From contig QCCQ01000005.1 of assembly GCA_003278875.1 (NCBI GenBank), positions 27,561-91,560 on the forward strand: a stretch of DNA of 64,000 nt, given 5' to 3'. Below are positions 17,171 through 25,502 of this stretch, piece by piece. The position numbers and the translations under genes were made by a program. Within the stretch, counting starts at the first letter, position 1, and each line of letters opens with the position of its first letter. The notes beneath the pieces were generated by a model. The model was not told the DNA's origin. It searched no databases and saw only the letters and a list, made by a program, of their open reading frames with translations. The stretch is from Prochlorococcus sp. AG-347-L21 (lineage in GTDB: Bacteria; Cyanobacteriota; Cyanobacteriia; PCC-6307; Cyanobiaceae).

Positions 17171-20100
17171 ATGAGTTTAAATACTTTAGTTGATTATATT
17201 TCTAACTCACAAATTACTTCTGAATTAATAAAAAGAATTTCAAAAAATAATGAATTAAATATTATTGGTTCAAGTAGATATGCTAAATCAATAATTTTGG
17301 ATAGCATCGCAAAAAAAGAGGGGAAAAATATATTATTAATTTGTCCTAATGAAGAAATTGCATACAAATGGATTGGTTATTTTGAAAGTATAAACAATAA
17401 AGAAGTTTTATATTATCCTCCTACAGAACATCTACCATACTCATCAATTAATAAATCCAAAGAGATTGAATTTAGTCAGCTTACTGTTTTATCCAAATTA
17501 ATAGAAAAAGAGAAAAATGAACTCAATATTGTCATATCAACAGAGAGATCACTACAACCTCATCTAATAAATAAAAACTTATTAATTGAAAACAAGATAA
17601 ATTTGCAAAAAGGAGTTGAAATCGAGATTCAAGAATTAGCAAATAAACTAACTTTGCTGGGTTATACAAAGGAAAATGTGACATCAGCAGAAGGATTTTG
17701 GAGTAGGAGAGGGGAAATAATAGATATTTATCCTGTAAATAATGAGTTTCCTATAAGATTAGAATTTTTTGATAATGTAATTGAGAAAATAAGAGAATAT
17801 GATCCACACACACAGAAAACATTAGAAAGTATTAATAATATTGAAATAATACAGGCTGGATTTAATTTGTTAATAAAAGATAAGTTAAATAATTTATCTA
17901 AGAACAGTATTTTTAATTCCGAAGATATAAATAAAAATAATCTTGATCGTTATTTAGGAATCATTGAAGAAGAACCTAGAAATATAATAGATTTTATAAA
18001 TAGGGAAACAATTCTTGTAATTGATGAATTAGAAGATTGTAAAAAATTTGCAAATAATTGGTATCTAGATTCAGAAAGTAATTTTGATAATTGTGTGCAT
18101 GAATTAAATGAGAACCTTAAAAATAATGAGATAAATTTTGAAGCCAAACCTAATTTGCATTTAAAGTTTGACGAAATATTAAATTCACTGGGAAATTTTA
18201 ATTTAATAAAGTTTTATGAATTTGAATCTAAAGTAAATATTGATAATAGGTTTTTGTTAAATGATAAAAGATTAAATTCATACTCTAAAAATATAGGAAA
18301 ATTATCCAATGATATAAATAAAAAAATAAAAAATAATGAAAAAGTATGGATATTATCAGCACAGCCATTAAGAACAAGGACTTTACTTTTTGAGCACAAA
18401 TGTAATACAAACTTCTTAAACAATCCTAATGATATTGATGAAGCATTTAAGTCAATTAATAATTCAACTCCTCTAATTTTAAAAAATAAGAACAATTATG
18501 AAATCGAGGGTTTTTATCTTCCGATATGGAGAGTTGTCCTGATAACAGATAAAGAATTATTTTCACAACAATCTCTTTTTAATAATGTATTCATAAGAAG
18601 AAAAAAAAGAAGTGTCAATTCAAATATAAATGTAGATAAGATTAGTCCCGGTGATTTTATAGTCCATAAAAATCATGGGATAGGAAAATTTATAAAAATT
18701 GAAAAAATAAATTTAACTGGAGATTCAAGAGATTATTTAGTCATTCAATATCAAGATGGGAAGATAAGTGTTGCCGCTGATCAACTCGGTAGTATCAACA
18801 GATATAGATCAAGCGGAAAAATAAAGCCGAAAATAAATAAATTAGGGGGGACAGAATGGGAAAGAATAAAAGATAAAAATAAGAAACAAATCAAAAAGGT
18901 TGCTGTCGATATATTAAAACTTTATGCAAAGAGAGAAAAATTAAAGGGGCACATATACCCAGAAGATGGTCCTTGGCAAGATGAATTAGAGGGATCATTC
19001 CCTTATCAACCAACCCCAGATCAAATTACTGCTGTGAAGGAAATAAAATCTGATATGGAAAGCGATAAGCCAATGGACAGGTTAGTTTGTGGAGATGTAG
19101 GATTTGGTAAAACAGAAGTCGCAGTTCGTGCTATTTTTAAGGCTATAACATCAGGCAAACAGGTAATATTACTAGCACCAACAACAATCCTAGCTCAGCA
19201 ACATTGGAGAACACTAAATAATAGATTTTCACCTTACCCTATAAAAGTTTCATTACTCAATAGATTCAAATCCATCAATGAAAGAAGGGAGATCTATGCA
19301 GGTTTGAAAAATAACAAAATTGATTTAGTTGTAGCAACACATCAAATTTTAGGAAAAGAAATAGAAATTAAAAATTTAGGATTACTTGTTATTGATGAAG
19401 AACAAAGATTTGGAGTAAGGCAAAAAGAGAAAATAAAAAAAATCAAAACAAATTTAGACGTTTTAACTCTCTCGGCAACTCCAATTCCAAGAACTCTTTA
19501 TATGAGCTTATCTGGACTGAGACAAATGAGCTTACTAAATACTCCTCCTCCATCAAGAAGATCAATAAAAACATATTTATCCGAAATAGATATGAACGTT
19601 ATAAGAACTGCAATTAATAAAGAACTTGATAGGGGAGGGCAAATTTTTTATGTTCTTCCAAGAATTTCTGATATTGATCAAGCTGTAGTCAAATTAAAAA
19701 ATATGATTCCCAGCTTAAAATTTATTATTGCTCATGGGCAAATGAACGAAACAGAGCTTGAAAATGCAATGATAGCTTTTAATAATGGAGAAGTTGATCT
19801 AATGATATGCACAACGATAATTGAAAGTGGATTAGACATCCCTAAAGTAAATACAATCATTATTGAAGATTCACACAAATTTGGCCTTTCACAACTTTAT
19901 CAACTTAGAGGAAGAGTTGGTAGAAGCGGTGTACAAGCACATGCTTGGTTATTTTATCCAAATATAAATAAAATTAATGACGCTGCAAAACAAAGATTGA
20001 GAGCGATAAAAGACTTTTCAGAACTGGGAAGTGGATACCAACTTGCAATGAAAGATATGGAAATAAGAGGTGTTGGTAGTTTACTAGGAGAAGAACAAAG

Positions 20101-20680
20101 TGGAAAGGTTAATGCTATTGGATATGATTTATATATAGAAATGCTCCATGAAGCTATTTCAGAAATCAGTGGGCAAGAAATACCTGAAGTAAACGACACT
20201 CAAATTGATCTACCAATAAATGCATTTATACCTGCAACATGGATATTAAACAGGGAAGAGAAGCTTGAGGCTTATAAATCTGCTACTGAATGTTTAAATA
20301 ATGATGAATTAACTGAATTAGCTACAGACTGGGTGAATAGATATGGAAACTTACCCAAACCTGTTGAGTCCCTAATTATGATAATGAGGCTAAAATTACT
20401 AGCTAAAAAATGCGGTTTTAATAAGATCAAGCTCAAAAAACCAAACATCCTGATAGAGACAAAACTAAAAAATTCTACTTTTAAAATTCTTAAAAATTCT
20501 TTAGCAAGTAGTGTTCAAAATAAATTTAATTTTAATGAAGGCGAACAATTATCAATCATCACTATAAGAGGTTTAGGTGTAACTGAAATTCAAAATCAAA
20601 TTGATCAACTAATGTTGTGGTTCGGATCATTTGAAAGAGAAATAAATAATTTCGATAAAGAACTTATTAAAAGAGAATAA
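17171..20680 (+). CDS. mfd: Transcription-repair coupling factor
   Basis: 1169 aa, the normal Mfd length. It removes RNA polymerase stalled at DNA damage and recruits UvrA. Order of domains: N-terminal UvrB-like domain, RNA polymerase-interacting domain (ISPGDFIVHKNHGIGKF, about 493), RecG-like helicase with Walker A GDVGFGKTEVAVRA (about 643) and DEEQRF (Walker B), helicase motifs through TTIIESGLDIP and QLRGRVGRSG, and the C-terminal inhibitory domain. Single gene; divergent from terC. Confidence 0.96.
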   Translation: MSLNTLVDYISNSQITSELIKRISKNNELNIIGSSRYAKSIILDSIAKKEGKNILLICPNEEIAYKWIGYFESINNKEVLYYPPTEHLPYSSINKSKEIEFSQLTVLSKLIEKEKNELNIVISTERSLQPHLINKNLLIENKINLQKGVEIEIQELANKLTLLGYTKENVTSAEGFWSRRGEIIDIYPVNNEFPIRLEFFDNVIEKIREYDPHTQKTLESINNIEIIQAGFNLLIKDKLNNLSKNSIFNSEDINKNNLDRYLGIIEEEPRNIIDFINRETILVIDELEDCKKFANNWYLDSESNFDNCVHELNENLKNNEINFEAKPNLHLKFDEILNSLGNFNLIKFYEFESKVNIDNRFLLNDKRLNSYSKNIGKLSNDINKKIKNNEKVWILSAQPLRTRTLLFEHKCNTNFLNNPNDIDEAFKSINNSTPLILKNKNNYEIEGFYLPIWRVVLITDKELFSQQSLFNNVFIRRKKRSVNSNINVDKISPGDFIVHKNHGIGKFIKIEKINLTGDSRDYLVIQYQDGKISVAADQLGSINRYRSSGKIKPKINKLGGTEWERIKDKNKKQIKKVAVDILKLYAKREKLKGHIYPEDGPWQDELEGSFPYQPTPDQITAVKEIKSDMESDKPMDRLVCGDVGFGKTEVAVRAIFKAITSGKQVILLAPTTILAQQHWRTLNNRFSPYPIKVSLLNRFKSINERREIYAGLKNNKIDLVVATHQILGKEIEIKNLGLLVIDEEQRFGVRQKEKIKKIKTNLDVLTLSATPIPRTLYMSLSGLRQMSLLNTPPPSRRSIKTYLSEIDMNVIRTAINKELDRGGQIFYVLPRISDIDQAVVKLKNMIPSLKFIIAHGQMNETELENAMIAFNNGEVDLMICTTIIESGLDIPKVNTIIIEDSHKFGLSQLYQLRGRVGRSGVQAHAWLFYPNINKINDAAKQRLRAIKDFSELGSGYQLAMKDMEIRGVGSLLGEEQSGKVNAIGYDLYIEMLHEAISEISGQEIPEVNDTQIDLPINAFIPATWILNREEKLEAYKSATECLNNDELTELATDWVNRYGNLPKPVESLIMIMRLKLLAKKCGFNKIKLKKPNILIETKLKNSTFKILKNSLASSVQNKFNFNEGEQLSIITIRGLGVTEIQNQIDQLMLWFGSFEREINNFDKELIKRE

Positions 20681-20753
20681 ATTATTAAATAATTATATAA
20701 AATCCGCGAATCAGTAAGATTTCGGTTAGGTTTATTGAAATTTTATTTATTTC

Positions 20754-20915
20754 ATGGGTGAATATATAGACGTCGGAATACAAACCTCGATTTTACCCTT
20801 ATCTATTATTATTTCATCAATAGTACTTGGCATATATGCATTATTTGGAGAAGAAGCAGAAAATGATGATGATGATTCTGATTCAGGAAGTGGCGGCCTA
20901 ATGCAGCCTATTTGA
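20754..20915 (+). CDS. Small membrane protein with an acidic C-terminus (53 aa)
   Basis: ATG-started frame; one hydrophobic helix at about residues 10-31 (QTSILPLSIIISSIVLGIYAL) followed by FGEEAENDDDDSDSGSGG. I recall proteins of this shape as conserved in marine picocyanobacteria, but no function is known. It lies 73 bases after mfd and converges, with a two-base gap, on the gene at 20918-21286. Confidence 0.6.
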   Translation: MGEYIDVGIQTSILPLSIIISSIVLGIYALFGEEAENDDDDSDSGSGGLMQPI

Positions 20916-20917
20916 AA

Positions 20918-21286
20918 TTATTTATAAATAATTTGTTTTGACTTTATCTTAGAGACTTTAAATAACCTATAAAAAGAACCTATCAATAAAATAAGAGCAG
21001 TAAATAAAGAAACAAAAATAAAAATCACCAAGAATATTTCATAGAGATATGAAAACAGATCAATTAATAATAAAAAAGATTTATTTAATGTCGAAGGAAG
21101 AGTTTGCAACAGCAAATTTTTATTTGGAATTAAATAAATTATATAAACTAATAAAACACTCAAAATAAACAAAAAGAAAGATTCAGTAAATAGTCTTCTT
21201 TTGGATTTTCTTCTTAAATTAAATTTTTTTTTAAAAATATATTTATCAGATCTAATATTCAAATTTGGGATGTTTAAATCTGCCAT
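20918..21286 (-). CDS. Hypothetical membrane protein (122 aa)
   Basis: A basic N-terminal segment (about 35 residues, many Lys/Arg) is followed by two or three hydrophobic segments (35-54, 67-80, 83-105) and a Lys-rich tail. No motif or family recognised. It is the last gene of the minus-strand series that begins with dapB, separated by 88 bases from the DUF4335 gene. Confidence 0.6.
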   Translation of the reverse strand: MADLNIPNLNIRSDKYIFKKKFNLRRKSKRRLFTESFFLFILSVLLVYIIYLIPNKNLLLQTLPSTLNKSFLLLIDLFSYLYEIFLVIFIFVSLFTALILLIGSFYRLFKVSKIKSKQIIYK

Positions 21287-21374
21287 AAATCAAAGCTCAA
21301 AGAATAAATTTGAATAACTCTGAAAAGAAATTATCCTATAGTATCGTGTTTATATTTAAGATGCTAATTGCTCT

Positions 21375-21965
21375 TTATTCAGGGTTTATTAGTTCTTTTT
21401 TTTCTATATTTTCAAAAGGACTATAAAAATAAATTAAAGAAGAAGAGAGTAGAATTAAAGAGCAAAAAGCAAAAAACGGTGGCATAAAAAAATTGAAAAA
21501 GTTAATTTTTTTATTAAACCCAAATCTTGATTTTTTAGTAATTTTAGTACTTATATCAGTTTTTTTTATTCTTATTTTTGGCGATTCATTTAACTGATCA
21601 AAACAATTTATGGTATCTGAAAGCAGTGAATTACCAATCTTTAAAACTAAAGGCTTTACATTTGGTTTAGAGCTCTTTAGAACAATATTATGTATGTGGA
21701 GATTATCGGCTTTTATATCGATTAATTTAGACTCATATATTGGGATTTCGTTTTTGATTAAAAGATTTGAATAAATATAAAAAGCATTCATAATAGGCCC
21801 TAAATGTTCAATTTTTCCTTCAATAACTGGTTTATCAACTATGGTTAATTTCCATTGAGAAATTATAGATATTTGATCCTTATTTTCATTATTGGAATAA
21901 TCTGGCAGTCCCATTATTTCGAGGCTTGCTGAAGATTGATGAAATGACAATTTATTTTGCATCAT
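21375..21965 (-). CDS. DUF4335 family protein, C-terminally membrane-anchored
   Basis: 196 aa. An N-terminal beta-rich domain (ASLEIMGLPDYS..., SQWKLTIVDKPVIEGKIEHLGPIM) resembles cyanobacterial DUF4335; a helix at about 160-183 (FFNFFMPPFFAFCSLILLSSSLIYFY) anchors it. It follows the DUF3038 gene by one base. DUF3038 and DUF4335 genes are often neighbours in cyanobacteria, which supports the assignment. Function unknown. Confidence 0.6.
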   Translation of the reverse strand: MMQNKLSFHQSSASLEIMGLPDYSNNENKDQISIISQWKLTIVDKPVIEGKIEHLGPIMNAFYIYSNLLIKNEIPIYESKLIDIKADNLHIHNIVLKSSKPNVKPLVLKIGNSLLSDTINCFDQLNESPKIRIKKTDISTKITKKSRFGFNKKINFFNFFMPPFFAFCSLILLSSSLIYFYSPFENIEKKELINPE

Positions 21966-21966
21966 A

Positions 21967-22491
21967 TTAAAAATCGTATAAAAAATTCTTCAACTTTTGA
22001 TAACCCTGATTTGAAATGCAAAAAGATAAAATAAGCAAAGATTTTATGATAGTCTCATCATTTTCAGCTTGATTTAAAAGCTTTTTAACTCTAATACTAT
22101 CCATATTAAACCTCTCTTTAATCAACTCAACAAATCTCTTATTAAAATCATTCCAAACAATTGAATTCTGTTCAATATCTTCTTTAGATTTCATTATCTC
22201 TCTAATATAAGGATATAAATATTTAGACATTTCAACTGTAATTCTAATTAAGGCATCGAATTCGTTAAGTTTAATATTGTTAGTAACAAAAGATTTTCTC
22301 AATGGATTGTTGTTCCTTAATTTCCAAATGGTCACTTTATTTGGAAAAACCTCATTTAGATTAAGTTTATTTGATAAGGCGTAAAGGGATTGAATACCAT
22401 TTAAGTCAATAGTTTCTAGTATTAATAATAATAAATCAAGCTTCTCTATAGATTTTCTTGATACCTGATTTCCTCTAGTTAAAACTTTAAT
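21967..22491 (-). CDS. DUF3038 family protein, probably starting at a non-standard ATT
   Basis: Helical protein. A GTG start at 22335 gives only 122 aa, but the frame stays open upstream to 22497 and the extra residues (KLDLLLLILETIDLNGIQSL, then LNEVFPNKVTIWKLRNNNPLRK across the GTG) are exactly the N-terminal DUF3038 pattern. No ATG, GTG or TTG occurs in this upstream part. ATT at 22491 (third codon after the stop) is the best candidate; ATA at 22449 is another. The gene sits between DUF2949 and DUF4335 genes on the same strand. Function unknown. Confidence 0.65.
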   Translation of the reverse strand: MKVLTRGNQVSRKSIEKLDLLLLILETIDLNGIQSLYALSNKLNLNEVFPNKVTIWKLRNNNPLRKSFVTNNIKLNEFDALIRITVEMSKYLYPYIREIMKSKEDIEQNSIVWNDFNKRFVELIKERFNMDSIRVKKLLNQAENDETIIKSLLILSFCISNQGYQKLKNFLYDF

Positions 22492-22530
22492 TGTTCTTTA
22501 ATAGATTATGAACTAATTATAACAGGACTA

Positions 22531-22728
22531 TTAATCCATTTTCTGAAATAAAAATGAATATAACTTATCTAGTTCTTCAATAGTTAGCATTCCATAACTC
22601 CATAATAATATTGGTAATGGAGTGTTATTTTTTACAGATAATTTTATACCGAGTTCAATAGTAGATTCATCTAAACCTAATACATTAAATAAATAAATTA
22701 TCATTTCTCTAGATACATAATTGTTCAT
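22531..22728 (-). CDS. DUF2949 family protein
   Basis: 65 aa, soluble and helical. The sequence YLFNVLGLDESTIELGIKLS...LPILLWSYGMLTIEELDKLY matches the cyanobacterial DUF2949 pattern (a LPxLLWxYG-IT-EQLD core). Function unknown. It follows the UbiH-like gene by five bases and precedes DUF3038, so it belongs to the same minus-strand unit. Confidence 0.7.
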   Translation of the reverse strand: MNNYVSREMIIYLFNVLGLDESTIELGIKLSVKNNTPLPILLWSYGMLTIEELDKLYSFLFQKMD

Positions 22729-22733
22729 GAGTT

Positions 22734-23888
22734 CTATTTAATACTTGAGTAAATGAGAGATTTAGTCATTTGATTTAGGACTAATTTTCTTGTAAAAAGA
22801 AATTTATTTAAAAGTAAAAATGAAAATTTCCTAATTGGAAATAAAAAAACGTTTCTATTAGCAAAAATTGATATCAAAGAGTCAGTTATAAAAATAGTGA
22901 AGATAATATCTAAAATCCTGCTTGAAAAATAGTTAAATTTAAATAATATCAATTGCATTTTAGTAATAGCAGTATTTTTATTAAAAAGATCATAAATAGT
23001 ATTAACATCTCTCCAACAAGTATTTAAACCCTGACCACCAACAGGGTGAAATGTATGAAATGCATCTCCTACAAAAACGAATTTTTTTAAATTTAAAACT
23101 GGTAAATTTAAGGATAATGAAACAGGAAAAATATTAAATTCGCCAATTATTTGGTCCAACTTAAATTTATCTGGCAAGATTGTTGATAAATTATCCATTA
23201 AAAAATTCTTGTCAGAATTTAACCTTTGAATTGCCTTTAATGTACTTGAAGTCCAGATTACTTGATATAAGTTTTTTTCTAAAGGTAATAATGCAAGAGG
23301 GCCTTCTTTTCTAAATATTTCATAAGCACGCTTTTCACAATGGCCTCTAAGAGAAACTTTAAAAGTTAAACAAGACTGACTATAAGATTTTTTTATATCA
23401 ACGTAATCTAATATTTTTTTATCAAGTGAGTTTGCTCCTGTTGAAAAGAATTGATAATCAAATAATATTTTTTTACGTAATAAACTCTGTGGATTCATAA
23501 AAAAAATATTTTCATAATTATCAATCTCTTGAAAAAATACGTTCATGAGATCCGAATGTTTAACTACCCAACCAATATTTCCAGAAATACTTATATCATC
23601 ATCTAAGTCAGAAGTTGATAAATTGGCAAAAGCAGAAGTTACGCTATCAGAAATTGAGAGGGTATCAAAGCCAAATAAAAATGGTTCTAATTTTTCCCAA
23701 AGTCTGAATTTAGATAAGATTTTTCTTGTTGAGTGAGTAATTGCGTAAGTTTTATCTTTATCAATTAATCTATCTTTTGGTAATAAATCAGTTAAAAAAA
23801 TATTGCAATCAAATTTTGAAAGTGCAATTGAAAGTAATAAACCTGTGGGACCTGATCCAACAATTTTAAAATTAAAATTATTTTTCAT
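22734..23888 (-). CDS. FAD-dependent aromatic hydroxylase, UbiH/COQ6 type
   Basis: 384 aa. N-terminal FAD-binding motif GSGPTGLLLSIAL (GxGPxG, about 11-23), and the second family motif KKFVFVGDAFHTFHPVGGQGLN (GDAxHxxxPxxGQGLN, near 275) are both present. These enzymes hydroxylate aromatic rings in quinone synthesis. In a cyanobacterium, plastoquinone-related or another aromatic substrate is likely, but this cannot be fixed from sequence. It lies between the DUF2949 gene and the 213-aa membrane protein gene. Confidence 0.85.
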   Translation of the reverse strand: MKNNFNFKIVGSGPTGLLLSIALSKFDCNIFLTDLLPKDRLIDKDKTYAITHSTRKILSKFRLWEKLEPFLFGFDTLSISDSVTSAFANLSTSDLDDDISISGNIGWVVKHSDLMNVFFQEIDNYENIFFMNPQSLLRKKILFDYQFFSTGANSLDKKILDYVDIKKSYSQSCLTFKVSLRGHCEKRAYEIFRKEGPLALLPLEKNLYQVIWTSSTLKAIQRLNSDKNFLMDNLSTILPDKFKLDQIIGEFNIFPVSLSLNLPVLNLKKFVFVGDAFHTFHPVGGQGLNTCWRDVNTIYDLFNKNTAITKMQLILFKFNYFSSRILDIIFTIFITDSLISIFANRNVFLFPIRKFSFLLLNKFLFTRKLVLNQMTKSLIYSSIK

Positions 23889-23908
23889 TTTAATTATATG
23901 AGGATCGA

Positions 23909-24550
23909 CTATCTATTCAAATAAATATAGCAAATTTCCTCAAATGCTGGTCTTAATAAATAGGGGTACTCACCAACCCATAAATTAATTTCAGGAAGCC
24001 AAGCATCAGTCAAATAAAAATCTTTGTCAAAATTACGGTTATCAGATGTTATTAAACATCTAATACTTGAACCCACCCTGATTTGACTGTGCTTATTTTC
24101 CATAGGAAAACTTAATTTTTCCAAATAACCATCTTCATCTTCTAATTCAAGTACTAACCAAGTCCTTTTATTTTCAATAACTTCCAATCGACCTTGCCTA
24201 TCAGATTGTTCTCTTGAACTTTCAATCTTTTCTTTTTTATAAATATCTGATACAAAGCCATCAAATATAGAATAAAATTTATATTTTCTTAATTGCAAAT
24301 TTTTTCTACTAGATTCAAGAATTGGACCCCAGATGATATACAAAAAGAAACCTACACATAGAAATAACCAGAAATTATTAGTTTGATCTCCAGTCGAACT
24401 AATAATTAATGAGATAAATCCACCAATTGAAGATATTATTACTCTTTGAAGAATTTTTCTCGGATTCCCCAACGCGTACTTAAATTGACTTCCTGTACCA
24501 ACTGCAGGAATAAGTTTTGAAATTTGACCTGAATTAATTGGAATTAACAT
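23909..24550 (-). CDS. Conserved hypothetical membrane protein (213 aa)
   Basis: Two adjacent hydrophobic segments at about 36-54 and 61-77, then a soluble domain of about 130 residues with beta-rich character (RLEVIENKRTWLVLELEDEDGYLEKLSFP) and conserved-looking Trp/Pro-rich C-terminal part (LTDAWLPEINLWVGEYPYLLRP). I recall homologues in many cyanobacteria and plastid-containing eukaryotes, but no function. One base separates it from dapB, so it is co-transcribed with it. Confidence 0.7.
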   Translation of the reverse strand: MLIPINSGQISKLIPAVGTGSQFKYALGNPRKILQRVIISSIGGFISLIISSTGDQTNNFWLFLCVGFFLYIIWGPILESSRKNLQLRKYKFYSIFDGFVSDIYKKEKIESSREQSDRQGRLEVIENKRTWLVLELEDEDGYLEKLSFPMENKHSQIRVGSSIRCLITSDNRNFDKDFYLTDAWLPEINLWVGEYPYLLRPAFEEICYIYLNR

Positions 24551-24551
24551 T

Positions 24552-25400
24552 TTAAAAAATCAATTTTTCAAGTCCATAAACTAAAGTTTCATATTTACCA
24601 ATTTTTTTAATAGCCTGTAAAACTCCTGGCATATATGCCTTTCTATCAATAGTGTCATGCTTTATTGTGTAAGTTTCACCTGGAGATCCCATTATTACTA
24701 ACTGATGAGCGAGTAATCCTGGTAATCGTACAGAATGTATATTAATTCCTGAATCTCTACGTCCACCCCGTACAGCTTTCAATGACTCAGACTCTTTTAC
24801 TAGACTCTGATTAAATTTCTTTGGGTATTCTTCAATCATTTCTGCAGTTTTTATACACGTTCCACTAGGAGAATCAGCTTTTTGATTATGATGCATCTCT
24901 ATTAATTCAATATTGTCATAAAACCTTGCAGCTACAGATGCCGCCTGCTGAAGAAGAACCATACCTACTGAAAAATTAGGAATTATTGCACAACCAACTG
25001 ATGCTTTCTGAGCAAAAACAGACAAATCTTGTATTTGCGAAGGGCTTAGACCTGTAGTTCCTACCACTGGTGACACACCATATGCAATAGCTGATCTGGT
25101 ATTTTCATATACAGAATCAGGATGAGTGAAATCAACGAACACAGGTTTGATATTTTCGTTTCTATAGTTTTGACTAACAGAACATAAAGTTCCTTCCAAA
25201 TCATTTGAAACGTAAACATCACAATTTTTTACCTTCAATAATTCAGAAATATTTGAGCCATTATTCTTTTCGTTTATGTCAATTGCTGCAACAAGTTCAC
25301 AATCTTTAGAATTTAATACAGTATTAACAACTTCGCTACCCATTCTGCCTAAAGCTCCGGATACAAGTACTGGTATGGGTTTTTTAGAATTTTCAATCAT
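24552..25400 (-). CDS. dapB: 4-hydroxy-tetrahydrodipicolinate reductase
   Basis: 282 aa. NAD(P)H-dependent step of lysine and diaminopimelate synthesis. Visible motifs: N-terminal dinucleotide site [12 protein letters not shown] (about 13-24), [15 protein letters not shown], and the catalytic [12 protein letters not shown] with the active His and Lys. First gene of a minus-strand series; divergent from chlH, with a 102-base shared upstream region. Confidence 0.95.
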   Translation of the reverse strand: MIENSKKPIPVLVSGALGRMGSEVVNTVLNSKDCELVAAIDINEKNNGSNISELLKVKNCDVYVSNDLEGTLCSVSQNYRNENIKPVFVDFTHPDSVYENTRSAIAYGVSPVVGTTGLSPSQIQDLSVFAQKASVGCAIIPNFSVGMVLLQQAASVAARFYDNIELIEMHHNQKADSPSGTCIKTAEMIEEYPKKFNQSLVKESESLKAVRGGRRDSGINIHSVRLPGLLAHQLVIMGSPGETYTIKHDTIDRKAYMPGVLQAIKKIGKYETLVYGLEKLIF

Positions 25401-25502
25401 TTTTTTTTAAAATCTTTTTTTAAAGGTTGTTACACGCTATTTATATTGCACACAATAACGTCTTTTCATTCGTAGGCTGGTAGAAATACTTAAAGAAAAT
25501 CA

